Notes: generated by a model from the letters alone, not told the origin. DNA of 64,000 nucleotides from Yarrowia lipolytica (GCF_001761485.1 NC_090770.1:806001-870000), one strand, 5' to 3'; shown: positions 33,201-42,638, counted from the first letter of the stretch. A program made the numbers and translations.

Positions 33201-34195
33201 AGGAAAAGCCACACCAGCGCGTCGACTGCCGCTTTCCGACAGGCCAAGCTTGGGGCTACGCAGCCTCCCCCACCATGCGAGACGCAATCAGAGCTTCTTT
33301 CGAGCTCAACAAGCCCCTCACCGCGGAACATGCCAACCCTCGAGAAGATCACGAGCCCTCTACAACAGACACAGTTAATCACAGAATCTGGGAACGAAAC
33401 CAGGTGAACGTGAGAGCAGCAGAATCTTTCCGGGAAGCACACGTCGACATCGCAGCCGCGAGACGATACCATCCGGTCAGAATGGTGTCCACAGCGGAAA
33501 TCGACCACCTCCGGTGGAGCATGGGACCACTTACTCTAGAGAACTTCATGTTTCACAAGACCTCGTCTCCCGACTTGCCAAACTTCCCACACACACTTGC
33601 ACGACCGAAGAAGTGGACTCAACGAAGCGACTACGGGGGCATCTCTGACGACATGGTCTGGCAGGAGGTAATGCATGACCTTCGAAAACACTACATCGCC
33701 GACGCCAACAAAGCACAAGTTCTTCACCTCATGCGGATATCTCGACTTCCGCTCGTGAAATGGAGATACCCTGACGACCACGTTTTCACCAAGAAGAATC
33801 CAGGATGCGGGCTCTGTGATAAGGCCATCATTCAGGATCTGCACGAGCATATCTTCTGCAAGTGCGAAGTTCTTCTTTCCATGTTGACCAGGATGAAGAT
33901 TCCGTCAGTGGACTCTCTAAAGGACTGGATCTTTACCGAGTCGAAATGTGGAGTACTCCCCTCTTTCCCAGGGCATGTGAACAGTGACGCCCCCCGGAAA
34001 CATCAACAAGTCAAGACACGCAAATATCTGCGGGAATTGGCTTATGGGATCTGGAAGATGGAGAGATCCCTCCGGTACTCAGGGGACGACGCCACCCTGG
34101 GACATGTCCAACAGGGTTTGCTTCAATTCCTGAAGGAAGCCCAGATGTGTTTCTACGATGGACAACCGCCAGCACTTCACGATGAGCGAGAGTAG
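30293..34195 (+). CDS. LINE ORF2, endonuclease and reverse transcriptase
   Basis: A 1300-residue polyprotein. Residues ~25-290 form an endonuclease/exonuclease/phosphatase fold, with Asn32 in TANIGG, Glu66 in LLQET, the GDWNAV motif and the SSHHAVQF histidine pair. Residues ~460-830 are the reverse transcriptase: NSAPGPDGIPYRFY, then ISNYRPISLINTEVKIYTQLI, then GAQNGFVPGRHI, then LDFRKAYDTIS, GVRQGCPLSPTLF, and the catalytic FADD box (Asp738 and Asp739). Near the C-terminus a cysteine/histidine group (CGLCDKA...HEHIFCKC) is like the terminal zinc-binding motif of L1 ORF2. The endonuclease nicks target DNA and the RT primes on the nick. The TAAGCATG junction with ORF1 suggests translation by termination and re-initiation. 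Confidence 0.95.
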   Translation: MSFTSTTTPSKAPCKSTQAKMKSPNVKVITANIGGFKMAEALNRLPDTIVNIIRTTHYPDLVLLQETNWVDSSLQTAQQIISNSPYPGGRHYTLLGSTAGVSNRSVGVGLVYSDNVTITNFTTVFEYFPALDNRLCLADVHIKGTDRHLSLINVYAPNEQGASPFTNRQFYQSLDDYLRLHPCQYPLIAAGDWNAVASNDGRIGEKVTTHLKDFLANWDLLDTYTLISKHRKGLYTHTNNSRGAGRRLDQLHISSTLSQWIKSTQLVTNKQGHNITKSSHHAVQFVFNFGNLTQRQDRGPGTWRMPWWVFDTEYIAWLKFHVKSILKRYGPLKPSLKLQCLKENIKVTIQQEAKNRALRDSNHPDNRRREALMATASDWQAYPANEPYPMLHARVEQSKQQMEIHSLRNHQGRVKTDTSSLCDISARYFDNIFDRAADINDTDDSAFLDLFPEETRRVNTANPSLDSSFTKEEIFDTIKASTHNSAPGPDGIPYRFYRDCWDELGDLMTDVYNEAGADSPISTERNTAIIKLLYKSGDQADISNYRPISLINTEVKIYTQLINKAIQNILPDSIHGAQNGFVPGRHITNNLDTMDHFCNAYSQLNMGWVVGSLDFRKAYDTISQSWVIKTLRNVGVSELMINRILAVQQNAVTRINIRGVLSRPVRIKIGVRQGCPLSPTLFIIAVDALVRRLDREMFGLAPGLPLSHHHTTGHRPPQPPTHPEAVAAGHMKVSAFADDIAVFLNNIQDVATVGRVLCLFQRVSGLTLNPSKTVLQKIGPPDCFVPLTFIDAEWQRTIDATWPTDNNTRQAPTLRTSDNIFRYLGVHFGNRERLDTHYAQIKEDLKESLRRLSLWGLPYYSKAWMINIYFFSKLNFLGPYVSQIDNTFIRELNELACDKINKLSPDKTRKTFSNGFIQTPVGRGGLNLRDMGRFMVCLKAARAYRFFHGSSPALWDCTFQFYSRTHSLTQEKPHQRVDCRFPTGQAWGYAASPTMRDAIRASFELNKPLTAEHANPREDHEPSTTDTVNHRIWERNQVNVRAAESFREAHVDIAAARRYHPVRMVSTAEIDHLRWSMGPLTLENFMFHKTSSPDLPNFPHTLARPKKWTQRSDYGGISDDMVWQEVMHDLRKHYIADANKAQVLHLMRISRLPLVKWRYPDDHVFTKKNPGCGLCDKAIIQDLHEHIFCKCEVLLSMLTRMKIPSVDSLKDWIFTESKCGVLPSFPGHVNSDAPRKHQQVKTRKYLRELAYGIWKMERSLRYSGDDATLGHVQQGLLQFLKEAQMCFYDGQPPALHDERE

Positions 34196-34771
34196 ACACA
34201 GTAGCAAGCGTAAAAGGCGGCCGAGGCCACCGAGAGAACAGCGTAGCAGGGCGCGTAGTCACCACAGGGGACGCAGAACCAAACCAATGACGAAGAAGAA
34301 CCACAAGGAGAAGTTTTCAAAGGCAATGCAAATGAAGAGGGCAATGGAAGGATTGAGATTAGAGAACTGGAGACTGGAGTGGCGTTTTCCCGATGAACGA
34401 ACAAACACGCGAAGCTATGTGGACCAACATACAACACGGACTGAACCAGGTTTTTTTATGATTTTTTTACTGGAAATAGGTACGTGCCAAGTTGGACCAT
34501 GACACTAAACGTGTTTAATTAGTAATATTCGTGTAAGCGTACATTCATTTCAAAGGTTATTCTTTCACGGCAAAGTTATAATTAAATGAATGTATATGCA
34601 GAAAAAAAAAAAAACTAGTGACTCCAAGGTGTCCAACTACAATATGGACTGTACCTCTCAGTACATTATGGACTGCGTTTCTCGGGTACAATATGACTGT
34701 GCTTCTCGAGTACAGTATGAACGCATTTCAGTGTAAATCACATTCTATTAATTGTTATAAATATCTATCTA

Positions 34772-36463
34772 TTAAGCCCATCGAGAAGATCCCTTGAGCT
34801 TGTCGCCCCATTTGATGAGAACCAGAGGAATCAGACCCATGAGAACTCCAATGCAGCCGACAAGAGTGGTACCCCAGCCCACAGGGAACTTGGACGGTCC
34901 CAGAGTGACAAACATCTGGTGTGCGAACAGGGGGAAGCCTCCAGCAACAAAGGCTCGGAACAGACCGTTTCCTGCAAACACAGAGGCAATGTACTTGGGG
35001 TAAGAGCCGGACAGGTAGTTGAAAACGGTCTGGAAAATGAAGACCATGCCAATGATGCACATTCCGGAGGCGATGATCGGCACGATCCAGTGGATAGACT
35101 TGTGGGAAGTCCAGGCAAAGAAGAAGAGGGAGGCCGGGAAGATTGTAGATCCAATCAGACACAGTTTCATGAACATGGAGACTGGGGGGAAGTTGCCCTG
35201 GAGAACAGGGCGGGTAAAGTTGATGTAGATGATGGGCAAGTACATTCCGACTCCAACAAAGCCTCCCACAATAAGACCAAGGTATGCCAGACCAGATTGG
35301 ATCGTGTTGAAGCCATGCACCTCGGTGAACACGATGGGGAAGGCCTCGAACCAACTGTAGAGGGTGGAGTACAGCAGAGCAATGTACAGGCCGAGGGCAA
35401 AGACAACCGGCTCAGTGAAGGTGATGAGGAGGGGTCTGAGAAGAATGTCGTAGGCCACAGTCGACATTTTCTTGGTGGCCCACTCCTGTCGAGCGGCAGT
35501 GGTGTACTTTTTTCCAGTCAGCTTTTCCAGCCGCTTGGCTCGTCGGTAGAGGATGTTGGCGGCAGAGGTTTCGGGGAAAAAGAAGAAGAGAATGGCCAGA
35601 CAGGCTCCGGAGATCCAAAGCAGCATCCAGAAGGTCCATCTCCAGCCCAGCACCTGGGCAAACACACCTCCCAGCACGGGTCCGAACACTGGTCCACAGA
35701 TTGCGGAAATAGCCCACAGAGCAAGGGCAAAGGGGATGTATGCGATTTGGTAAATGTCTCCAAAGGTGGCTCCTGAAGTGGCGAGGGCAGGCGACGAGAA
35801 GACTCCTCCCAGGAATCGCAGAATGATCAAGGAGCCAATGTTAGGACTCAGGGCAGTGGGCACCTGCAGACACACAAAGATGAGCAGGGTGATGACGTAG
35901 ATCCACATTCGGCCCACAGCAGGGTGTTCCGAAAGAGGGGAGAAGACAACGGGTCCGATACCGTATCCGAAGACAAACACCGACAGAGGAACCAGGGCTG
36001 CGGTCTGGGAGATGTGGAAATGCTCCATGATTTCCGGAAGAGCAGGGGTGTAGATGGAGGATCCGACATAAACCGAGAAGGTCAAGGTGAGCACCTGTCC
36101 GGCGATAAAGGCCTTTTTCGATGAAGACCAGTTCTGAGGGTTTTCGGGGTCGTCGGGACCATACCATCCCACGCACAGTGCTTCATTATGTGGTCCGTCC
36201 TTTTCTAGATTTTCCTTGTTGTTGACTATAGAAGTGTCCGAGGTCTCTAGGGGGTTGTCGTCTTGGTTGCGACGGTTGGGTTCCACGTCGATTCCGTCAA
36301 AGGCGTCTTCTAGACCACGTTCGATGTCCTCGTGTTCATTTTCGTGAGATGGTGGGCCATGCCAAAAGTGGGTGGGCGGTTGAAACCCTGGTTGTTGCTC
36401 GGGGTAAGCAAACAGTCGTCCTCTTGACGCAAAGTTGAGCAGTTGCGAGAAGGATGTGTCCAT
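34772..36463 (-). CDS. MFS transporter, drug:H+ antiporter-1 (DHA1) family
   Basis: A 563-residue plasma membrane transporter. After an acidic cytosolic N-terminus of about 125 residues come 12 predicted membrane helices. Family hallmarks are NPQNWSSSKK before helix 1, the SIYTPALPEIMEHF segment after it, GYGIGPVVFSPLSEHPAVGR (motif A region), GGVFSSPALATSGATFGDI, then GPVFGPVLGGVFAQVLGWRW (motif C region) and FFFPETSAANIL. DHA1 proteins of this kind (Flr1, Tpo1 and relatives) export drugs, polyamines or other small molecules using the proton gradient; the substrate cannot be told. The start is the first ATG at 36463, since the frame upstream of it begins only with GTG. It lies 160 bases past the LINE end, so the LINE inserted just downstream of the gene. 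Confidence 0.92.
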   Translation of the reverse strand: MDTSFSQLLNFASRGRLFAYPEQQPGFQPPTHFWHGPPSHENEHEDIERGLEDAFDGIDVEPNRRNQDDNPLETSDTSIVNNKENLEKDGPHNEALCVGWYGPDDPENPQNWSSSKKAFIAGQVLTLTFSVYVGSSIYTPALPEIMEHFHISQTAALVPLSVFVFGYGIGPVVFSPLSEHPAVGRMWIYVITLLIFVCLQVPTALSPNIGSLIILRFLGGVFSSPALATSGATFGDIYQIAYIPFALALWAISAICGPVFGPVLGGVFAQVLGWRWTFWMLLWISGACLAILFFFFPETSAANILYRRAKRLEKLTGKKYTTAARQEWATKKMSTVAYDILLRPLLITFTEPVVFALGLYIALLYSTLYSWFEAFPIVFTEVHGFNTIQSGLAYLGLIVGGFVGVGMYLPIIYINFTRPVLQGNFPPVSMFMKLCLIGSTIFPASLFFFAWTSHKSIHWIVPIIASGMCIIGMVFIFQTVFNYLSGSYPKYIASVFAGNGLFRAFVAGGFPLFAHQMFVTLGPSKFPVGWGTTLVGCIGVLMGLIPLVLIKWGDKLKGSSRWA

Positions 36464-37315
36464 GTTTGAGTGTTTGAGCGGCGGTTGGTTGGTTGTTGGA
36501 TCAAAGCAGAGGAGAAACCGCTTTCTTATAACCAAGCTCTGGCTCACTCCCTCTCTCTCCGATCTTCTTGCGGAACAGCATACTAGATTTGTCAGCCCTG
36601 CGCAAGAGAGTTTTCCTAAGAGGATAAAACAGGGCAGAAAAAGCGTAATATGATTTCAAAGAGGCTTTGCCGAGCGCCAAGCGCATGCTGCCAAGCTCGC
36701 AAATGAAACCGCACCTGCAAAAACAGGTCCCCGAGGAGGAGAGATTACTAACAAGGACAGACCTGGCTGTAACGGGCTCAGGCAGGAAGGAAATCACACA
36801 GTAAGGCAAAGTGTCAAGATCGTGGGCTGCGTATCGTCCTCTGTCACCTCCTTGCAACTTTTCTCCTTCACAGAAATGTCCAACAAGAAGAAGTCAAACT
36901 GCCAAACCCCGTTCCGTTGGTGCTAAACCCGCTGGGACGGACGTTATCTCCGTTGTAATCGGACCCTGTTAGTAATTGACAAGGTTTTACGCGACACGAA
37001 TTAGCTTACAGTGCCAAAAAGAGTAGAAAATAAAATGATGCAATGGTGACGCCAAAAAAGATCATCAAGATGACAAATGGAGTCGAATCGAACGAGCATC
37101 TTCCTTCTTCCTCCTTCCACTCCCTTCCATCTTCCACACGGTGCAATTTTCATGCTCTTGTGCATGTACTGTATTTGTAAGCCATCCACGGAACTTTTAT
37201 AGCAAACTAATTTAAGCCAAAGTGGACCTGCACGTGTGCTGCACAACTTCCAAGTGAAAAAAAAAAAAAAAAAGGGGGGGAAAAAATGAGCAAAAAAAAA
37301 CAAAGCAGAAAAAAA
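36464..37315. other. Intergenic interval with poly(A)/poly(G) tract
   Basis: The promoter region of the MFS gene at the left. At 37257-37285 an A run is followed by a G run and another A run, directly next to the tRNA-Leu gene and possibly including its terminator (the minus-strand T run). No gene was recognised. Confidence 0.5.
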
Positions 37316-37416
37316 TGACAACCGAGAGATTCGAACTCTCGCCTCCGAAGAGACCAGGATACTTCGTTAAGGAATTAGCCTTAACCTGGCGCCTTAGACC
37401 GCTCGGCCAGGTTGCC
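37316..37416 (-). tRNA. tRNA-Leu(AAG) with intron
   Basis: The acceptor stem GGCAACC pairs with GGTTGTC, discriminator A. The D-arm, long variable arm and T-arm GAGAGTTCGAATCTCTC are clear. The anticodon stem CCAGG/CCTGG holds a loop TTAAGG, interrupted by an intron of about 19 bases that contains CCTTAA, complementary to the anticodon region. This is the usual shape of an intron-bearing yeast tRNA. The long variable arm and identity bases fit leucine. The minus-strand T run just downstream serves as terminator. Confidence 0.9.
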
Positions 37417-37695
37417 CTAACTGTTTGGTCAAACTTTGTTTGAACCGTTAACCGCCCCCTACTGGGTCACGGGTCTTAGCTGACTAAGCAACGACAAGAC
37501 CAATGGCGCGTATATTTTTGTTTCTCGAGTATTTGTCAATTTCAGCTATTGTCTCTTGCTGAAATGTCTCGTTTGGGTCTCGAAATCTACGCCAAAGTCA
37601 GTTTTCGACACGACATGCATAGTCCCACGTACCTGTAGCTACTGTAGCTCTTCACCACCCTCCACCCACACACCTCACACGATAGCACTTCGACG

Positions 37696-39540
37696 ATGGG
37701 TTTGTTTGAAAAACTAACGCAAGTGGCGAACCGGCTGGGTCTACGGGACAAGATCATTGGCTGGTTGCCATTGCTGTCGCTGCTTGTCAGCGTGATTGGA
37801 GCGCTCTGGCTGGCAGTTCTGCCTCTAGACGGCCAATATCGATACACCTATGTGAGTGAAAATGCGCTGCTTCCGGGCCAGGCACACACGCATTTTCGCG
37901 AGAGTGAGTGGAACCACGTCCGGGCCTACAAGCAGGAGATTCAGGCGATTGTCAATTCGGAGGCTGGCGGTCATATCAATGAGCAGGAGCGAATTTCGCA
38001 TGTACGAGGGTACCTGGCCGACATCGGGCTCAAGACGTCGCTGCACGAGTGGTCCGTCGACCATTTCTCCGAGTCGTACAACGGCACCAACGTCTACGGC
38101 GTCATGCATGCTCCTCGAGGAGACAATGCCGAGGCCATGGTTCTGGTGGCCCCCTGGATCAACCAGGATGGAGAGCACAATGTTGGTGGTATCAGCGTCT
38201 TGATTGCGCTGGCCAGGTATCTCAAGCGATGGAGCGTGTGGAGCAAAAACATTGTGTTTGTGATCCCCAGCGACTCCGGTTTTGCTCTACGTTCCTGGGT
38301 CACTGCTTACCATACCAGCCTGGCGCTTACGGCCGGAGCCATCGAAGGCGCCATTGTCCTGGACTACCCCGAGGCGTCCAGTGAGCACTTTGATTTTATG
38401 GAGGTCTTCTATGAGGGTCTCAACGGCCAGCTGCCCAATCTGGATCTCATCAACACTGCTGTTATTGCTGCCAGCACTGAGAATCTGGCTACTGTGATCC
38501 AAGGAGTGACGGAGGACGATGAGAGCTTTGTCAAAAAGTACATGCCTGAATCCCTCAAGGAGTTTTTTGGCAACCAGCAGATGGATGTGCTCAACAGATA
38601 CGCCAACCGACTCAAGATCATGCTGTCTGGAATGACCCGTCAGCTGACAACCGGAATCAGCAACAGTCCTGGATCGGAGGCATTTTCCGGCTGGAGAATC
38701 GACGCCATCACTCTGCGAGCTCGAGGAACTACCGGTCCCTTTGATATCACTACCTTTGGCCGAATGGCAGAAAGCACTCTGAGATCCATCAACAACCTGC
38801 TGGAACACTTCCACCAGTCGTTTTTCTTCTACCTGCTGCTCTCGCCCACCAAGTTTGTATCTATCGGCACCTACCTTCCAGGAGCAGTGCTTGTGTGCGC
38901 TTCTTTCCCCCTCACTGCCATCTACCTGTACGCCACCAAGCCCAATCGATCGACTTCGCTAGTGAAATCTTTCTTCATCATCATTGCTGTCTTTGGAGCC
39001 TGCACCACGATTGGAGGGGTTTTGACTGTCGTTCCTACCTCTGCAGTCGGCCCTGTACTGACCTCTCTCTTCGTCATCAGTGCCTGTCTGCCTATTTTGT
39101 CGGTGGTGGCTCCCTCACCTCCTCCTCACCCTGCCAGCGCGCCCGCCGAGCCCAACGTTACCCTGGCCATCTCCTTGTTGCTCCACGGCCTCGTTACCAC
39201 TGCTCTGGCAACCATCAACTTTTCGTTGGCCATGGTTCTGGGTCTGCTGACCGTGGCATTCAACTTCATCCGTCCTGGGTCTGCTCACACCAAGAGCAAC
39301 CTACTGATTCTCATCATCACATGCCCTTGGACTTGGCTGGTTGCCGTTGGCGCCGTTTTGCACACCTCGCCCTTCGATATCCTGCAGATGCTCCTGTGGT
39401 CGCTTAGAGGTAACCAGGTGTGGACCTGGCAGGTGCTGTTCGGTCTGTGGCTGCCCCAGTGGGTGCTTGCGGTTATTGTCTCGCGCTCTTCTACCCCCGC
39501 CCCTGCCCAGTCTACTGTTGGCTATTTCAGAAAGCAGTAA
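37696..39540 (+). CDS. GAA1: GPI transamidase subunit Gaa1
   Basis: A 614-residue ER membrane protein of the GPI transamidase complex, which attaches GPI anchors to proteins. There is an N-terminal membrane helix at residues ~24-44. A large lumenal domain follows, resembling an M28 aminopeptidase fold (AEAMVLVAPWINQDGEHNVGG, LIALARYLKRWSVWSKNIVFV). The C-terminal half holds about six membrane helices. The opening (LPLLSLLVSVIGALWLAVLP, then LDGQYRYTYVSENALLPGQ) is the typical Gaa1 start, and the length matches the ~610 residues usual for the family. The ATG at 37696 is the first in the frame. The gene lies 280 bases downstream of the divergent tRNA-Leu. Confidence 0.95.
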   Translation: MGLFEKLTQVANRLGLRDKIIGWLPLLSLLVSVIGALWLAVLPLDGQYRYTYVSENALLPGQAHTHFRESEWNHVRAYKQEIQAIVNSEAGGHINEQERISHVRGYLADIGLKTSLHEWSVDHFSESYNGTNVYGVMHAPRGDNAEAMVLVAPWINQDGEHNVGGISVLIALARYLKRWSVWSKNIVFVIPSDSGFALRSWVTAYHTSLALTAGAIEGAIVLDYPEASSEHFDFMEVFYEGLNGQLPNLDLINTAVIAASTENLATVIQGVTEDDESFVKKYMPESLKEFFGNQQMDVLNRYANRLKIMLSGMTRQLTTGISNSPGSEAFSGWRIDAITLRARGTTGPFDITTFGRMAESTLRSINNLLEHFHQSFFFYLLLSPTKFVSIGTYLPGAVLVCASFPLTAIYLYATKPNRSTSLVKSFFIIIAVFGACTTIGGVLTVVPTSAVGPVLTSLFVISACLPILSVVAPSPPPHPASAPAEPNVTLAISLLLHGLVTTALATINFSLAMVLGLLTVAFNFIRPGSAHTKSNLLILIITCPWTWLVAVGAVLHTSPFDILQMLLWSLRGNQVWTWQVLFGLWLPQWVLAVIVSRSSTPAPAQSTVGYFRKQ

Positions 39541-39810
39541 TTAATGGGGGGGTGCTTGTGCTTGTGATGAAAGAAGAAAGAAATCATGTCTCAGACCACT
39601 GACCAGGTGTTACACCTGATGAATGTATACCCTTGTAGGTATTTAATGTCCGTAATATATTTATGATGAATAGAATATTGGCTTGTGTTTCAACTGCTCG
39701 TTAGCTGTCTCTACAGTTCTCACTTGTCATGGTAGATGTTGTTGAAGGTACCCACCATGACCCCAAACTACACTGGAGTCACATTGTTGCTGCTACATAT
39801 ATTGTTTTCA

Positions 39811-40347
39811 TCACGCATGGAGTTTCGGGGGATACCTTCTCGTGGAGGGGTTGCAACTGAGAGAGCTGAGAGGATGTCTTGGTTGAGGATGCCAATAGGG
39901 ATCTTTGTCGGAGTTGACACCAAACTTGTTCACCTGTCTCAGGTTGGTCACGTCGAATTCATTGGTGTCTTTTGGAAGACGCTGTTGGGGGTGAGGTTTT
40001 TCTTTCGGGCTTTGCACTCTCACAAACGCTTTGGCTTTGGGGGCGTACCTGAACAGTCTTAAGTTCTCTCTTCTGACTCTCTTGAAGATAGGAATGGTGA
40101 CTGTGGGTTTTCTAGCGCCGCTTTTGTGTTTATACTCTTGAATGAGATCTCTGAGCGATCTTTCTACCTCCTCGCAGGGCTGGATGATCTCCTTGTCCAG
40201 TCGGTAGATGCATTCTTTGAGGATACGCACTTTGCTGAGCTTGTGCTCGCGAGCAGTGTGGTAGTCGAACGTCGGTAGGTTGCCGAGATATGCCGTGTAC
40301 AAGGCCAGAATGAGCACTGTTGCTGCCAGCTCGTAGACAGATATCAT
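39811..40347 (-). CDS. Membrane-anchored unknown protein
   Basis: A 178-residue protein starting MISVYELAATVLILALYTAYL, so it has an N-terminal signal-anchor helix. This is followed by a charged, probably helical stretch (residues ~35-75, rich in Lys, Glu and Arg) and a basic Pro-rich C-terminus. I chose the ATG at 40347 because it places the hydrophobic segment at the N-terminus. The frame continues upstream to another ATG at 40740, but that part looks like promoter and leader DNA and would run into the RAD18 control region. The family was not recognised. It could be a small ER or mitochondrial protein; nothing decides between them. Confidence 0.6.
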   Translation of the reverse strand: MISVYELAATVLILALYTAYLGNLPTFDYHTAREHKLSKVRILKECIYRLDKEIIQPCEEVERSLRDLIQEYKHKSGARKPTVTIPIFKRVRRENLRLFRYAPKAKAFVRVQSPKEKPHPQQRLPKDTNEFDVTNLRQVNKFGVNSDKDPYWHPQPRHPLSSLSCNPSTRRYPPKLHA

Positions 40348-40858
40348 CTTGAGCGGTGATAGGGGCTGTTTATGAGTGATCTGTTTACACTGACAAGAGA
40401 CCGGTCTGGTGGATTGGGTGCAGATAGGTCGGATGGGGTAGGTCGGAGAGGTGTGGGTCGGGAGTACTTGTGGATGTGTCAAGATACCGCTCGGTGTATT
40501 CAGCAGTAGGACAGTTGGTATACTCAATGGTGGTGTTTTAAAAAATACAGTAACTGTACAGGTACACATGTTGACACTTTTCACAATATTATTTCGTTTG
40601 TCAGATCGCTGCTGTAGAAACAATTGTGTATGTACTGTATGTATGAACGGTTTTCTTTGATCAAAATCAATAAGCCGTTTAATATCTTGTCTGATCAAAA
40701 GGTGTACATTATTGGTCTGTTTCCTGTTATTACATTTCATATTTTGCTGAAATTAATTGCAATTAATCTACGAAATTATCTTTAAATGCTGCTTAAATAT
40801 CCCCAAAGATTAATAAACTCGGATCCATTAACATGCATGAACGCGTAAAACTTGCTCC
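40348..40858. other. Divergent promoter region
   Basis: 510 bases between the unknown membrane protein (minus) and RAD18 (plus). AT-rich near 40720-40800. No other feature. Confidence 0.5.
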
Positions 40859-41908
40859 ATGGCGACACACACCATGAATAGCGACATTCCCGATCCCAGC
40901 GACTGGATCGACTCCAAGCTGAGCGGCCTCAAAGACGTGGACGAGACTCTGCGCTGCCACATCTGCAAGGAGTTCTTCACTGCGCCCATGATCACGGGAT
41001 GTGGCCATACCTTCTGCTCGCTGTGTATCCAGCGATATCTCACCAACACCAGCCAGAGATGCCCCACGTGTATGCAGGAGCAGCAGATTTCGCAGCTGCG
41101 CAAAAACGTGACTGTCGAGACCCTCGTGGAGCATTTCAGCGCCCAGAGAGCCACGATTCTTCGCGTGGTGAAGGAGGCGGCAAAACAGCCGATTCCAGAG
41201 GTGGTGGAGCCACCCAGCAGTCCAGATTTGGACGACGGAAGACGCCGGTCCGGTCGCAAACGTACGCGCACAAACTACACAGAAACCCTGGTCTCGTCGG
41301 ACGACATTCAGGTCGAGTGTCCTGTTTGCCAGGCCATGCTTCCAGGAGCAGCCATCAACAGACACCTGGACAACAACTGCAACGACACCGGAGCCAATGG
41401 AGGCAACTGGCTGGGCACCAAGAAAAAGACCAAGCCGCTGCGCAAGATTCAGCGAGTCAACCAGGCGTCAGAAAGCGTGGCCAACGTGCGTCGCAAACTG
41501 CAGGATGAAGGCCTTTCTACTTCGGGGTCCAAACAGACGCTGTTTCGGCGCTACGACGAGTGGGTGACGCTGTGGAACGCAAATGTGGACAATAAGACGC
41601 CACGGTCAAAGAGCGATATCAAGGACGATCTGCGAAGGTGGGAAACGACAGTGGTGGCAAACGAAAACGCACAACCGGTGAAAATGACCATCAAGAACAT
41701 TGACGATAGACAGTGGGTCCAGAAACACAAGGAAGACTACGACTATCTGATCGAACAAGCAAGGAAGTCGATTCTCAAGAAGAAACAGGAAAAGGAAAAG
41801 GAGCAGCAGCAGCAGCAGGAGGGGCACCAAAAAGCAGTGGATCGCAGGGAGGACAACGAGCCGGACATGAAGAGGAGTGAAACAGAGGGGTATCAGGTTG
41901 TCTCCTAA
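40859..41908 (+). CDS. RAD18: Postreplication repair E3 ubiquitin ligase Rad18
   Basis: A 349-residue protein with the three Rad18 domains in order. An N-terminal RING finger (Cys33 to Cys71: CHICKEFF, CGHTFCSLCI, CPTC). A UBZ4-type zinc finger (Cys154, Cys157, His169, Cys174). A SAP DNA-binding motif at ~209-243 (VRRKLQDEGLSTSGSKQTLF, then RRYDEW). With Rad6 it monoubiquitinates PCNA at stalled forks to permit translesion synthesis. The C-terminal part is charged and ends in a Gln/Lys/Glu-rich coil-like region (EKEKEQQQQQ). It is somewhat shorter than the ~490-residue S. cerevisiae protein but complete in domains. The start is the first ATG. It acts in the nucleus on single-stranded DNA coated with RPA. 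Confidence 0.95.
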   Translation: MATHTMNSDIPDPSDWIDSKLSGLKDVDETLRCHICKEFFTAPMITGCGHTFCSLCIQRYLTNTSQRCPTCMQEQQISQLRKNVTVETLVEHFSAQRATILRVVKEAAKQPIPEVVEPPSSPDLDDGRRRSGRKRTRTNYTETLVSSDDIQVECPVCQAMLPGAAINRHLDNNCNDTGANGGNWLGTKKKTKPLRKIQRVNQASESVANVRRKLQDEGLSTSGSKQTLFRRYDEWVTLWNANVDNKTPRSKSDIKDDLRRWETTVVANENAQPVKMTIKNIDDRQWVQKHKEDYDYLIEQARKSILKKKQEKEKEQQQQQEGHQKAVDRREDNEPDMKRSETEGYQVVS

Positions 41909-42241
41909 GACATAGAATGCATGCATGTTAACACTTACAATAGACATAAAAAGATTTATTTGAATCACAGAAACGCGTTTCGCCGCAAGATCGCCCAAGT
42001 TTGAAGTCGACAGTCATCGTGGCACAGAGCTCCCACAGGCGTGAAAGTACGACGTTTTGATTCGTCTCGTTCCGCTCTTCAATTTGATCTAACAATATCC
42101 ACACAAAAAAAACACAACTCCTCCCAAAACTGGGTTTCGTATCGAAGTGAGGACCTTCACCAGTCAGAAAGACGTCTCGAATACCTGTCTTGAACAGAGA
42201 CCAGAAGAAGAAACAAAAAAGAAAGAGCCAAAGAGCTCTTA
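41909..42241. other. Intergenic interval
   Basis: Between RAD18 and tRNA-Ala. The run of A at 42215-42220 (T6 on the minus strand) is the probable tRNA terminator. Nothing else was seen. Confidence 0.5.
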
Positions 42242-42315
42242 TGGACGACACCGGAATCGAACCGGGGACCTCGCGCATGCTAAGCGCATGTGATAACCAA
42301 CTACACCAGACGCCC
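42242..42315 (-). tRNA. tRNA-Ala(AGC)
   Basis: The acceptor stem GGGCGTC/GTCGTCC includes the G3:U70 pair that marks alanine tRNAs. The anticodon stem TGCGC/GCGCG carries the loop TTAGCAT with anticodon AGC. T-arm CCGGTTCGATTCCGG, discriminator A. One mismatch is present in the acceptor stem. No intron. T6 follows within ~30 bases. Confidence 0.92.
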
Positions 42316-42638
42316 ACGATTGGAGATGCGGGTTGGATACGTGCGTTTTGAGCATAAAAAAGGTTTTGATAAAATTAAACTTAATTAAACTTTAATCTAA
42401 TTAATCGACCCTTTTTGTAAATATTTTATTAAACCAAGCTACTTGTACAAAAACAAGTATTTTTTTGTCAATGTTTTTTTGTATACAAGTGTACCCAAGA
42501 CGTGTCTTTTACTTGTATATATACTGTTAATTATATATAATTATATATACCCACCTCTATTCTACATTCACACAAAACTGTTTACCGCTCAAAACAATAT
42601 TCAGTGTCTGAAACACTCGCCGCCATTGAACCAACACA
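42316..42638. other. AT-rich promoter region
   Basis: Very AT-rich, with TATATATAA-like words near 42520-42550 that may serve as the TATA element of the ORF at 42639. Confidence 0.5.

Larger units (their letters stand above)
27990..34616 (+). mobile_element. LINE (non-LTR retrotransposon), L1 clade, Ylli-like, apparently intact
   Basis: A full-length-looking LINE with a short 5' leader, two long uninterrupted ORFs (28146-30290 and 30293-34195), a ~400-base 3' region and a terminal A-run at 34604-34616. ORF1 has a CCHC knuckle. ORF2 has an apurinic-type endonuclease followed by reverse transcriptase, the layout of the L1 clade and of the element known as Ylli in Yarrowia lipolytica. All catalytic motifs I can check are present, so this copy may be active or recently active. 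The 5' boundary is an estimate: no target site duplication matching the DNA after the A-run was found upstream, and the true start may lie anywhere between about 27.75 and 28.14 kb. Confidence 0.85.

Noticed and set aside
37257-37315. 5S rRNA downstream of tRNA-Leu
   Set aside because: Only the tRNA-Gly has a 5S gene behind it; the tRNA-Leu is followed by homopolymer runs, and the Ala, Pro and Ser tRNAs by terminators.
40348-40740. Longer N-terminus (ATG at 40740) for the unknown membrane protein
   Set aside because: Sequence is low-quality as protein and would bury the signal-anchor; it occupies the divergent promoter.
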